Shown here one piece after another: positions 52,901-62,945 of a stretch of 64,000 nucleotides of DNA; position 1 is the stretch's first letter; each line of letters opens with the position of its first letter. Both the position numbers and the translations under genes were made by a program. Source of the DNA: Macrostomum hystrix (lineage: Eukaryota; Platyhelminthes; Macrostomidae); assembly GCA_950097015.1 (NCBI GenBank), contig CATNEN010000007.1, forward strand, positions 2,914,001-2,978,000, read 5' to 3'. The notes below the pieces were generated by a model. It ran no database searches and was not told the origin of the DNA. It worked only from the letters and a program-made list of their open reading frames with translations.

Positions 52901-55537
52901 GGTCGATGAATTTCTGCTGTTTACCCAAAGCAAACACCAGCTCGTTTTTTCAGATCCCATTCTTCCATTATTCGCTCTTTTCTTGTTTTCTTTTGTGACT
53001 ATGGAATTTTATTCCCAGTTTTTCGCGATTAGCGGTTAGGCACTACTTTCCAACTTCATGCATTGTAGGACGCCAAAAACTTTTATTTCTGAATCTTAGA
53101 ATCTACTGAACTTATTAAAATCCTGCTCTAAATAATGATTTATTAGCTGCTTACAGATTACCTAAAGTGTGAGATTTAAAGTACACAAGAAGAACTACCA
53201 AGGGGGAGGGAATCCCCACCTGACAATTTTTTTAGCTGCACCCGAACGGAGCAACGCAAGCACACGAAACTCAAGAACACGGGCCAACTATTTGTTGCGC
53301 ATCTTCTGAAACAAGAATCGAGTCGTCAGCTCTTCAGACCGTCGAGATATTCAATGGTTCTGGCCGAAGGTCAGATTTTTCCCGTAAGCGCTAGTGTATT
53401 TCATACACCCCTATACACGAATTAGCACTGCGCCTCAGTGCGGCCTTGCCAGGCCTTCAAAATGGATCAGCATGTCACCCGAATGTGCCTGCACCATCTC
53501 CGTCTTCGGTGGTCACCTACCTTTATCTAGACGGACTGCTGGACCTTCAAGGGCTACAACAGGTGGAACTAGGCCACTATGGACACCCTGACGCGAATTC
53601 CTCCAATTTCACTGACCAAGCCTAAATATTAGGCGCAGCTCAACCACAGGACACCCTCGCATAGTCTGTCAACCAATCAGTCACCACCCATTGGTTGACA
53701 GATAAAAACTAATAAAAACGGGCGGCAAAATGACTTGGTAGTTCTACTGTTAAAAATGCACTGATATGTAAAGTACACATCTAAATGCACTTATGGGTAA
53801 AGTACACATCGAAATGCACTTATATGTAAAGTACACATCGAAATGCACTTATATGTAAAGTACACATCGAAATGCACTTATATTTAAAGTACGCTCTGAA
53901 ATTTACTTGTATTTTAAGTATGTGCTAGATTTTTAATACAAATATAATTTTACTAATTCTGATAGAGGTGCGCATAGAATCGTACATGTATCTTATGTAC
54001 ATATGGCAATGTACTCATGTGTTGGCTACACCACAGTGTAGATAAATGTAGTACGAATCAGTCTTGATGAACGAAACCGATTGACTTTAGCTTATTTCAA
54101 TTTAAGTTAGATTACAGAACTTGTGAGCTACAATTTTCACCTGCTGCTGTCCGTTCAGTCTCGTCGGCGAATGTCGACCAGCGGACAAAGCTACCATCAG
54201 CTTCGATCCGATGCAGACTGTGGCGTCGTCTGCGCAGATTTCCTGGTCGATCGCGGCCTCACAAAGGGAGCAGGTGTAAAAGTCCAAAGCAACTAGTCAC
54301 ACAGTGTGACAACGCTGTTACACCAGCAGCAGCAGTGACTCAGGCCGTGGCGGAAATTCGTCTCGAGCTGCTGAGTTTACCGCCGCAGCAGGCGAACGGT
54401 AATTAATAGAAATCTAACGATCTCTTAATTCATGTCCTCCGAAGGAGGAGTTCCGCTCAGATAAGCTTGGCCTAGCCACTAGAGCGTTCGCTCTTTAGTT
54501 GGGTGGTCGTGGGTTCGAGTCTATGTTTAAGGTAGATTTTTTGCTACTTTAAATATCGGAGCGCTTTTAAAATTTGGAAATAAAACAGAAGCTGCCAGCT
54601 TGTAAGCCCAGTGGCTAGAGCTCTAGATTTCGTACCGAAATGTCGTGAGTTCGAATCTCAGCCAAAGGTGAAATTTGCGTTCTTGACAAGACACAAGGCA
54701 CATAATTTCAAAACACATCATTTCGCAATTAAATTTTAGTTCACCCAAGCTGTAAATGGGCATTAGAATCAACTGGGGAAGAAATTTGCGTTGTTTTGGC
54801 GCCGTCTACAGTCCATGGACTGAGCAGCTGTACGCAGCCACACGCATAAGCTGCGCTGTGCTGTTTAAAATATGGAATTCGGGTTTGTGAAAAGACCCCG
54901 TAATATAATGTTTTAGGTCAGCAGCAGCAGCAGAAGCAGCCGGTTCAGAGGCCAGCAACTCTCCTACTAACCAATGAGCCTGTGAGTGCGAGTTCTGAAA
55001 GAACATGAGATTTTCTATACATATCGGCTTACCGCAAAGCCAATCTCTCAATTGATTTCATAGCTTGCGGCGATAAAAGCGTCCAATTCGTCCGCTGCCG
55101 AGCTCAGGCTTCGTGCAAGTCGGCAGCTGCTGCGCGACCAACTTATGGACTCGGCGGCCCGGCTGCTGCTGACGTCGGAGCGTCGAGATGCTCCAAGAGC
55201 CCAGCCGGAGGCGGAGCCGGGTTCGGCCATAGACATTCACCAGGAGGGCAGCGACGCCGATGAGCGGACACAGCGGGCGGTCGAAACTCAAGCCTTGGTG
55301 CACCTGGCAGGGCTGTCAGAGGAGGGCGTCACATTGACGGCGCCCAACGGCTGCCAAGTCACTTCCGCCCCATCCGCGGCTTCGGCTTCCACTGTGAACT
55401 GCGGCAGTCCGCTGACCTCAACCTGGTCAGATTCTATAAGCTCAGTTTCCGCTGCATCAACATCCGCCCCTGTCAGTGATCCGTCAAAGTGCGCTTCCAC
55501 AGCTGCAGACTTAGTTAATCTGCCTCAGTCAGCCTAG
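37921..55537 (+). CDS. Ser/Thr protein kinase, CAMK group, HUNK/AMPK-related-like
   Basis: Exons in phase: 37921-38104 (ATG 37994), 39538-39666, 41089-41314, 41827-41962, 43555-43703, 45230-45420, 49470-49508, 49864-50044, 54327-54398, 54917-54981, 55064-55537 (stop), about 590 residues. The catalytic domain is complete: LGRGSFSRV loop, VAIKI lysine, alpha-C Glu in [17 protein letters not shown] hinge, [11 protein letters not shown] catalytic loop, [21 protein letters not shown] activation segment, [18 protein letters not shown], and [12 protein letters not shown] near its end. The intron splitting DFG falls after the G of the Asp codon. GSP(x)(x)APE and the overall order resemble HUNK and other AMPK-related kinases. 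The tail is Ala/Ser/Gln-rich with a Leu-rich helical stretch. 53236-53309 fits the same phase and may be an alternative last exon. 54327-54398 is the weakest exon. Confidence 0.85.
38120..38545. repeat. About 27-bp minisatellite, kinase intron
   Basis: Copies of GGAATCCCAATCTCAGATCC plus CCAAACA/TCAAACT. It begins about 15 nt after the donor at 38105. Confidence 0.95.
39065..39440. repeat. 14-bp minisatellite, same kinase intron as 38120
   Basis: About 27 copies of AAATCTGAAATCCC / AAATCTGAGATCCC. It shares AATC and ATCCC motifs with the array at 38120-38545 in the same intron. Confidence 0.95.
39690..41075. repeat. 18-bp minisatellite, about 75 copies, kinase intron
   Basis: Copies of TGATAATCCCTCTCTGAT with GACAATCC and CAGGCTGATAATCC variants in repeated blocks. 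A block at about 40195-40320 recurs at about 40485-40600. It starts about 23 nt after the donor at 39667 and ends near the acceptor at 41086-41088. Confidence 0.96.
41330..41765. repeat. 21-bp minisatellite, about 20 copies, kinase intron
   Basis: Copies of CTGTCTACCCAATCACTCCA with CTGTCGACC variants. It begins about 15 nt after the donor at 41315, inside the intron that splits the DFG motif. Confidence 0.95.
42005..42195 (-). mobile_element. tRNA-derived SINE-like element, family 2
   Basis: On the minus strand: head with B-box CAAGGTCGTGGGTTCGATTC, body AGCAAGACACTGAGC, TTTAGTTCACCCAGCAGC and a tail GTTTGGCGCC…CAGTCCATGGACTG. It corresponds part by part to the copy at 54600-54835. Located in a kinase intron, between the donor at 41963 and the next minisatellite. 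Confidence 0.7.
42225..42970. repeat. 16-bp minisatellite, about 46 copies, kinase intron
   Basis: Unit CTTCAACCCCGAACCC with CAAACA and CAAACC variants. The same unit reappears at 43890-44090 in the following intron, across the exon 43555-43703. Confidence 0.96.
42971..43554. other. Remainder of kinase intron, includes dispersed repeat at 43465-43535
   Basis: AT-rich and without a gene. The last 80 bp before the exon contain the ACGAAAATCGGTCATTCGG repeat shared with 27840-27925. Confidence 0.6.
43890..44090. repeat. Degenerate 16-bp minisatellite (CTTCAACCCCGAACCC), next kinase intron
   Basis: About 12 diverged copies of the unit in the 42225-42970 array, now on the other side of an exon. 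Confidence 0.9.
44380..44995. repeat. GAATCGCAGCT minisatellite block 1, kinase intron
   Basis: About 10 copies of GAATCGCAGCTATAACTATA (24-bp unit), then about 20 copies of AGAATCGCAGCTAGAAA (17-bp unit). Confidence 0.96.
45470..46100. repeat. GAATCGCAGCT minisatellite block 2, kinase intron
   Basis: Alternating GAATCGCAGCTA and GAACAGAATCGCAGCTA units, starting about 49 nt after the donor at 45421. The block is cut by the gypsy fragment at about 46100 and resumes at 47465. Confidence 0.96.
46262..47463 (-). mobile_element. pol: Ty3/gypsy pol fragment: RNase H and integrase, decayed
   Basis: Reading right to left: RNase H ([46 protein letters not shown]), then a TAA, then the linker [11 protein letters not shown]. 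The integrase zinc domain follows ([10 protein letters not shown] … FCQECQTC), with a second TAA between its two halves. The frame then jumps directly to the integrase core's second half ([39 protein letters not shown]). The segment with the first catalytic Asp is deleted near 46530; the Asp of SDQG and the Glu of GLVERGNKS remain. Reverse transcriptase and LTRs are absent. This is a dead insertion in the kinase intron, antisense to the gene. Confidence 0.92.
47465..47865. repeat. GAATCGCAGCT minisatellite block 3, right of the gypsy insertion
   Basis: Units GAATCGCAGCTACAACTATA + CCTAGTATCGCAGCTAGAACA. The last copy left of the gypsy fragment (about 46076-46100) is of this same ACTATACCTAGT-like type, so the element sits inside one array. 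Confidence 0.94.
47985..49365. repeat. 24-bp minisatellite, about 57 copies, same kinase intron
   Basis: Unit AATCGCACCAGGAAACATAA + CAAG, with CTC, CATACC and ATATC variants. It produces a false minus-strand frame of more than 500 codons. It shares the AGAATCGCA core with blocks 1-3. Confidence 0.97.
49550..49825. repeat. TTCAGGGATGCTCTGATCA-type repeat, kinase intron
   Basis: Irregular copies of TTCAGGGATCCC, TTCAGGGATGCTCTGATC and CTGATTCTTCAGGGCC. It starts about 41 nt after the donor at 49509. Confidence 0.92.
50062..52665. repeat. 12-bp minisatellite, about 217 copies, kinase intron
   Basis: Unit AATGAGGCTGTG with GTT/GCT and GTTATG variants. The frame is open for 867 codons (VNEA repeats) because 12 is a multiple of three. 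It starts about 17 nt after the donor at 50045. A higher-order pattern of about 39 units (468 bp) is visible. Confidence 0.98.
52670..54326. other. Remainder of kinase intron; possible alternative last exon at 53236-53309 and small 29-bp repeat
   Basis: 53236-53309 follows TTTTTTTAG, enters in the phase left by exon 49864-50044, and reads 24 codons to TGA. 53755-53935 holds 4-5 copies of ATGCACTTATATGTAAAGTA + CACATCGAA. Nothing else is recognised. Confidence 0.4.
54465..54535 (+). mobile_element. tRNA-like SINE head, partial
   Basis: TGGCCTAGCCACTAGAGC (A-box-like) and GTCGTGGGTTCGAGTC (B-box) at tRNA spacing, in the kinase intron 54399-54916. No body is recognised, so it could also be a stray tRNA-like pseudogene. 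Confidence 0.5.
54600..54835 (+). mobile_element. tRNA-derived SINE-like element, family 2
   Basis: Head AGTGGCTAGAGCTC and B-box GTGAGTTCGAATCTC; body TTGACAAGACAC, TTTAGTTCACCCAAGCTG, AAATGGGCATTAG; tail TTGGCGCC and CAGTCCATGGACTG. These match the inverted copy at 42005-42195 in the same order. Confidence 0.72.
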
Positions 55538-56254
55538 CTCTGAGCTGTAAATTATCAGTTTCTAGCAAAATTTGTGCGCTTAAACCACTTAATAAACCTG
55601 AATTGCTTGGTTTGCAAATATGCTTACTATAAGTAGCGAGATTGCATAGTCTATATTTCCATAACTTAACTTTGAGTTTTTTCAAATCTTTCCAAACTGC
55701 CACTGAAATTTCACAAACCCGAATCTTCACAAACCCGAAAATTCACAAACACGAGACTTGACAATTCCGAATCTTCACAAACTTTACTGGGTTTTCGGAT
55801 GAATTGTGAGCATAGCGGAGTAGCCAGGATGTTGGCGTGAAACTTGCTCCTGTGTTCTTCACTGCCAGCCACAGAAATCTGTCGTTTCAAAAAGCAAGGC
55901 TAAGAAAAGTGAGACCTACCTCAGATCCTCAATCCTAGCTTTCCGATCCCCAGAATCTCAGATCCCCTAATGGAATTTTGCGTATCACATTTCTGGCACT
56001 AAGTGGGCAGGTCGAGCCGGCTGGTATTAATTTACAGATGCGCCTGACTAAAGGGGCGCCGGATTCGAAAGAAAAATGAGAATCGCTGACTTTGCATGAC
56101 CAGCAGAAGCAATAGCGTGACATTCGAATTCTCATTGCTGCTTTAAATTCATACTCTCAGCTGGCCTGCGAGTTTTGCTGGTCATGCCGACTAGCGGCTT
56201 TTGGTGGGAAAATCTATTTCATTTTAATGCAACATTTGCCAGGGCCTGCATGCG
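55538..56254. other. 3' flank of the kinase gene
   Basis: AATAAA at about 55590 may be the kinase polyadenylation signal. A small CACAAACCCGAA tandem motif lies at about 55713-55790. No gene is seen. Confidence 0.4.
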
Positions 56255-56835
56255 GCCTCACTCCTCTCATTCTCCCATCCCTCATCTCTCATTCTCCCAT
56301 CCCTCATCTCTCATTCTCCCATCCCTCATCTCTCATTCTCCCATCCCTCATCTCTCATTCTCCCATCCCTCATCTCTCATTCTCCATCCCTTATCTCTCA
56401 TTCTCCCATCCCTTATCTCTCATTCTCCCATCCCTTATCTCTTATTCTCGCATCTCTCATCTCTCATTCTCCCATCCCTTATCTCTCATTCTCCCATCCC
56501 TTATCTCTCATTCTCCCATCCCTTATCTCTTATTCTCCCATCCCTCATCTCTCATTCTCCCATCCCTTATCTCTCATTCTCCCATCCCTTATCTCTCATT
56601 CTCCCATCCCTTATCTCTTATTCTCCCATCTCTCATCTCTCATTCTCCCATCCCTTATCTCTCATTCTCCCATCCCTTATCTCTCATTCTCCTATCCCGT
56701 ATCTCTCATTCTCCCATCCCTTATCTCTCATTCTCCCATCCCTTATCTCTCATTCTCCTATCCCGTATCTCTCATTCTCTCATCCCTTATCTCTCATTCT
56801 CTCATCCCTTTCTCTTATCTCTCATCTCTAATCTT
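56255..56835. repeat. 19-20-bp pyrimidine minisatellite
   Basis: About 30 copies of TCTCATTCTCCCATCCCTTA, almost pure C/T apart from A. Intergenic as far as can be seen. Confidence 0.95.
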
Positions 56836-57539
56836 AAATGGCATTGGAATCATTCCACAGGTAGCCGTGAACTAAAATAGTTAAGCCCTAGCAAATCTCA
56901 ATGAAACAATCTCATCCAAGTGATTAGTTTCACACTTGAATATCATTCAATTCAGTTCCACTTTCTCCCCTTAACTAAGCATATAATTGGCACTTATTTC
57001 TCAACCCGGCCTAATTAACACTCTTGCAACCGTTCAAGCATGGGCCCCAGCTCAGTCAGGGACCATGGGATATTCAATAATACCAGCGAGGGTGCGTTGT
57101 ATATAAGCGACAAGAAAAACAATTGCGATTTCAACCCCCCAGCCTTCACACTCCAGAAAGCATGGACAGGCAGAGCTTAGGAGCTTAGCAGAAGAGAAAG
57201 TGATAGTTGTCTGTTCGGTCATGGTCCATGCAGTTTAAGTGGCTGGTTGAGCTGGGCGAGATTTGGAATTTAGAAGAAGAGTCTGAGGATAAAGTGTGAT
57301 AATTTCAGGCTTCTGGTGTCTGGGAGATCGACTCACTTCTCAGACGGAGAAATCGGACTATGCGACACTGTCCAATAGGACGAGAAAAACTCCCGAGTTT
57401 TTTGATTGATTGGTTTTTTTAATCACTATTTAGACAGGCAGAATGTGTTAAGCCAAACTTAAGCAGTATTAGCCAACCAATTTATTGCACCATTTTTTAA
57501 GCTTTCATTCAATTTCCTCTTTCAAGTGGCCGTTTTCAC
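56836..57539. other. Intergenic, unassigned
   Basis: TGTATATAAG near 57096 looks like a TATA box, but no coding sequence follows; the first ATG frame closes after eight codons. No supported gene. Confidence 0.3.
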
Positions 57540-58345
57540 CCTCCTAACGCACCTTTTTCCGCCGTCCTTCCGCTCCTGTTTCCCCCCTCCTTCCGCTCCT
57601 TTTCCCCCCCTCCTTCCGCTCCTGTTTCCCCCCTCCTTCCGCTCCTGTTTCCCCCCTCCTTCCGCTCCTGTTTTCACCCTCTTTCCGCTCCTGTTGTCCC
57701 CCTCCTTTCGCTCCTGTTTCCCCCCTCCTTCCGCTCCTGTTTTCACCCTCTTTCCGCTCCTGTTTCCCCCCTCCTTCCGCTCCTGTTTTCCCCCTCCTTT
57801 CGCTCCTGTTTTCCCCCTCCTTCCGCTCCTGTTTCCCCCCTCCTTCCGCTCCTGTTTTCCCCCTCCTTCCGCTCCTGTTTCCCCCCTCCTTCCGCTCCTG
57901 TTTCCCCCCCTCCTTCCGCTCCTGTTTTCCCCCTCCTTCCGCTCCTGTTTCCCCCTCTTTCCGCTCCTGTTTTCCCCCTCCTTTCGCTCCTGTTTCCCCC
58001 TCCTTCCGCTCCTGTTTTCCCCCTCCTTCCGCTCCTGTTTTCCCCCTCCTTTCGCTCCTGTTTTCCCCCTCCTTTCGCTCCTGTTTCCCCCCTCCTTCCG
58101 CTCCTGTTTTCACCCTCTTTCCGCTCCTGTTTCCCCCCTCCTTCCGCTCCTGTTTTCCCCCTCCTTCCGCTCCTGTTTTCACCCTCCTTCCGCTCCTGTT
58201 TTCCCCCTCCTTCCGCTCCTGTTTCCCCCTCCTTCCGCTCCTGTTTTCACCCTCTTTCCGCTCCTGTTTCCCCGCTCCTTCCGCTCCTGTTTTCACCCTC
58301 CTTCCGCTCCTGTTTTCCCCCTTTTCCGCTCCTCTTTTCACCCCC
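57540..58345. repeat. About 22-bp pyrimidine minisatellite
   Basis: About 37 copies of CCTCCTTCCGCTCCTGTTTT / CCC variants. Strong pyrimidine strand bias; the stop-free frames on both strands are artefacts. Confidence 0.96.
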
Positions 58346-59846
58346 CGCTTCCAACCTCAAACAGGAAGGATTATTTAAAAAAGTAATTTTTTGCAAATTC
58401 CGAATTATCCTATTGATATTTCTCAAGGAATCAATGCAATTATCTTTTTAATCGAGAAAGGCCGATTTCAATTCGGCAGATAAAATATCTGAAAACAAAT
58501 AAGGAGTCAGAGCAAGGACCAGAGAGAATGAAATTCAAAACATTGGACCATTCAAGGGGCAAGAAAATGAAAATTGGAAATTAGGAAAGGGATCTGCTTG
58601 TCCCATCCATGCCCGGCAACTCCGCAAAGCATCTAATATCAACCAGGCGGACTTAAAAAAGGGGAAATTTTTTAGAAGTTTCTACTTCAAAGAAGATTCA
58701 GAAACTCGAACAGACACCAGCTAGCCGACTACTGTTAGATTCTCTTCATGTGGATCGATGACTGCCTGATGATATTGCTTCTGGGGTGGCGTGGGCCCTC
58801 ATTCATTTTTGCTTTTCCACACAGAATCAGCAACATGTGTGCGAGTGCCTGTGAGTTTGAATTTAAATTAAATCTGCCAATTCTCTGCTTTGAGAAGCAG
58901 CCATGCCCAGCCCCCCGTCCTGTCGCCAGTCTTCTTCAGCGTCAAGCAGGATCAAAGCAGGCAGCTGTGATTGATGCTTTCAATCCTGTGGCTGGGGCTG
59001 CTTAGAATCAGAGACAACAGGATAGGGAAAATTGGGAGAAAGTTTTGAATTTGATGAATAAATAAAACAAAATCATTCGTATGAATTGATTATTTGTGCG
59101 CTCTGTCGGCTTCGATTCGGTGAATCGATCTTACTTTCAGCACTCCATCTTCTCCTGCCCAAATTGCAAAGCAGATTGGGGAGGGAACTAAACTAATGTT
59201 GAGCGCGTACTCAAATACGATTGGCTGATGGGCTGAAATAAAGCGAAATTAATCTACTAGTCTGACAATTAACCTGACAATGAGAAAGCCAGGGCAGATA
59301 TACCCTCAAATTAGTCTTCACAGATGAGAATGACGAACGAAATAAAAAAGATTTTTATTCCATTTTTCACAGCGGCAGATGTGGTCTCCACGAGTTTGCA
59401 CTAAAAAGAATAATAAAATATCATTATTTTTGTTCTCATTATCAGTTGCTATGCGCTAAACATGAGCATAGCTGGAGCAGGTTGAGCTGTTACTGACAGC
59501 CTGACACTCACTTTAATGGTTGAGAATCTGTTTGGTTTATTATCTGTCATTCTTCTGTCGCAGCAATATGCGGGCCGCAGACCTCTCCAGTTGGCTAATT
59601 AAAAGTGAATCATAACTCTGTTTGGGCTGTATGGAAATTTGCAACAGAGTCCTGCATTAGTTCTTGGGCAAACAATGCGAGTATAATTATTATGAAACAG
59701 ATGGAAAGATGATGTGAATCTTGGCCCAAGCAGACACAGCCCACTCACTTTCGACACCTCGAACTAGTAGGCAAAACTGTGGTGCCACCCCTGCAGCTGC
59801 ATTGCTTTTAGAAGCAGACAATTTTTTAAGTATTTTCTGCTTTCAG
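58346..59846. other. Intergenic or intronic, unassigned
   Basis: AT-rich; no domain-bearing frame. An open frame at 58748-59005 has no recognisable content. Confidence 0.3.
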
Positions 59847-60046
59847 CTGGGCAGTGTGTCATACGACTAGCAGGGGAGAGACAATTATAAGGAATAGCAA
59901 TAATTTATCACAACAGATCTCTACTTGTCAAAGAATTACTTCCCGGGCCAAACCCGCAGAGGCAATTGAAGAAGAAGAAAATATAAATCTACAAAAAGCA
60001 GAAAACATTGCTGGCCTAGAGTATACTCAACCACCACATTTAAGAG
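59847..60046 (+). CDS. Candidate internal exon of an unknown gene
   Basis: A 200-nt open segment is bounded by a strong acceptor (TTTTCTGCTTTCAG) and a strong donor (AAGAG|GTGAGT). It enters in phase 2 and leaves in phase 1, giving 66 codons that begin WAVCHTTSRG and contain the acidic EAIEEEENINLQKAENIAG. The pairing of both splice signals around an open frame is the only support. I recognise no domain, and partner exons were not found. A large minisatellite starts about 190 nt downstream. Confidence 0.35.
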
Positions 60047-60234
60047 GTGAGTTGCGTTGATTTTGAGGAAAATTCTCATTTTTGAGGGAAGAATTTTCTG
60101 AACCGGAAACTAACTTGTCATATTTCACTTTCCTATCTGCAACGGCTTGTTATTTATTGGTGATTGCTTTCAGGTAAAATCTTGCAGTCATTTTGCTCAA
60201 TTATTTACAAACTGGACTGACCTTCTTAGCAAAA

Positions 60235-62945
60235 AACTACTTTTTTCTTCTCTCACACTCGATTCTCTTCTTAAACTCTCTCATCTCCTTCTCACACTCG
60301 CTCGTCACTCTTCTCACACTCGCTCGTCACTCTTCTCACACTCTCTCGTCACTCTTCTCACACTCTCTCGTCACTCTTCTCACACTCTCTCGTCACTCTT
60401 CTCACACTCTCTCGTCACTCTTCTCACACTCTCTCGTCACTCTTCTCACACTCTCTCGTCACTCTTCTCACACTCTCTCGTCACTCTTCTCACACTCTCT
60501 CGTCACTCTTCTCAAACTATCTAGTCACTCTTCTCACACTCTGTAGTCAATCTTCTCACACTCTCTCGTCACTCTTCTCACGCTCTATCGTCAATCTTCT
60601 CACACTCTCTCGTCACTCTTCTCACACTCTGTAGTCAATCTTCTCACACTTTGTAGTCAATCTTCTCACACTCTGTAGTCAATCGTCTCACACTCTCTCG
60701 TCACTCTTCTCACGCTCTATCGTCAATCTTCTCACACTCTCTCGTCACTCTTCTCACACTCTGTAGTCAATCTTCTCACACTCTGTAGTCAATCTTCTCA
60801 CACTCTGTAGTCAATCTTCTCACACTCTCTCGTCACTCTTCTCACACTCTGTAGTCACTCTTCTCACACTCTGTAGTCAATCTTCACACACTCTGTAGTC
60901 AATCTTCTCACAATCTGTAGTCAATCTTCTCACACTCTGTAGTCAATCTTCTCACACTCTGTAGTCAATCTTCTCACACTCTCTCGTCACTCTTCTCACA
61001 CTCTCTCGTCACTCTTCTCACACTCTCTAGTCAATCTTCTCACACTCTCTCGTCACTCTTCTCACACTCTCTCGTCACTCTTCTCAAACTATCTAGTCAC
61101 TCTTCTCACACTCTGTAGTCAATCTTCTCACACTCTGTAGTCAATCTTCTCACACTCTCTAGTCAATCTTCTCACGCTCTCTCGTCACTCTTCTCACACT
61201 CTCTCGTCACTCTTCTCACACTCTGTAGTCAATCTTCTCACGCTCTCTCGTCAATCTTCTCACACTCTCTCGTCACTCTTCTCACGCTCTCTCGTCACTC
61301 TTCTCACACTCTCTCGTCACTCTTCTCACACTCTGTAGTCAATCTTCTCACACTCTGTAGTCAATCTTCTCACACTCTGTAGTCAATCTTCTCACACTCT
61401 GTAGTCAATCTTCTCACGCTCTCTCGTCAATCTTCTCACACTCTCTCGTCACTCTTCTCACACTCTCTCGTCACTCTTCTCACACTCTGTAGTCAATCTT
61501 CTCACACTCTGTAGTCAATCTTCTCACACTCTCTCGTCAATCTTCTCACGCTCTCTCGTCACTCTTCTCACACTCTCTCGTCACTCTTCTCACACTCTGT
61601 AGTCAATCTTCTCACACTCTGTAGTCAATCTTCTCACACTCTGTAGTCAATCTTCTCACACTCTGTAGTCAATCTTCTCACGCTCTCTCGTCACTCTTCT
61701 CACACTCTCTCGTCACTCTTCTCACACTCTGTAGTCAATCTTCTCACACTCTGTAGTCAATCTTCTCACACTCTGTAGTCAATCTTCTCACGCTCTCTCG
61801 TCAATCTTCTCACACTCTGTAGTCAATCTTCTCACGCTCTCTCGTCAATCTTCTCACGCTCTCTCGTCAATCTTCTCACACTCTCTCGTCACTCTTCTCA
61901 CACTCTCTCGTCACTCTTCTCACACTCTCTCGTCACTCTTCTCACACTCTCTCGTCACTCTTCTCACACTCTCTCGTCACTCTTCTCACACTCTGTAGTC
62001 AATCTTCTCACACTCTCTCGTCAATCTTCTCACGCTCTCTCGTCACTCTTCTCACACTCTCTAGTCAATCTTCTCACACTCTCTCGTCAATCTTCTCACA
62101 CTCTCTCGTCACTCTTCTCACACTCTCTCGTCACTCTTCTCACACTCTCTCGTCAATCTTCTCACACTCTGTAGTCAATCTTCTCACGCTCTCTCGTCAA
62201 TCTTCTCACACTCTGTAGTCAATCTTCTCACGCTCTCTCGTCAATCTTCTCACGCTCTCTCGTCAATCTTCTCACACTCTCTCGTCACTCTTCTCACACT
62301 CTCTCGTCACTCTTCTCACACTCTCTCGTCACTCTTCTCACACTCTCTCGTCACTCTTCTCACACTCTCTCGTCACTCTTCTCACACTCTGTAGTCAATC
62401 TTCTCACACTCTGTAGTCAATCTTCTCACGCTCTCTCGTCACTCTTCTCACACTCTCTAGTCAATCTTCTCACACTCTCTCGTCAATCTTCTCACACTCT
62501 CTCGTCACTCTTCTCACACTCTCTCGTCACTCTTCTCACACTCTCTCGTCAATCTTCTCACACTCTGTAGTCAATCTTCTCACACTCTCTCGTCAATCTT
62601 CTCACACTCTGTAGTCAATCTTCTCACACTCTCTCGTCAATCTTCTCACACTCTGTAGTCAATCTTCTCACACTCTCTCGTCAATCTTTTCACACTCTCT
62701 CGTCACTCTTCTCACACTCTCTAGTCAATCTTCTCACACTCTCTCGTCAATCTTCTCACACTCTGTAGTCAATCTTCTCACACTCTCTCGTCAATCTTCT
62801 CACACTCTGTAGTCAATCTTCTCACACTCTCTCGTCAATCTCCTCACACTCTGTAGTCAATCTTCTCACACTCTCTCGACAATCTTCTCACACTCTGTAG
62901 TCAATCTTCTCACGCTCTCTCGTCAATCTTCTCCCACTCGCTTGC
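60235..62945. repeat. 22-bp pyrimidine minisatellite, about 120 copies
   Basis: Two main unit types, CACTCTCTCGTCACTCTTCT and CACTCTGTAGTCAATCTTCT, plus an ACGCTC variant, arranged in recurring blocks (for example, the order at 61800-61990 resembles that at 62210-62400). Confidence 0.97.

Noticed and set aside
54102-54287. 61-codon Cys-containing minus-strand frame
   Set aside because: No homology recognised, antisense in a kinase intron, too short to support.
57096-57180. TATA-box promoter with ATG downstream
   Set aside because: The first ATG frame closes after eight codons and no splice donor to a coding exon was found.
57526-58386. Paired 260-290-codon frames on both strands
   Set aside because: A pyrimidine minisatellite; simultaneous opening on both strands is compositional.
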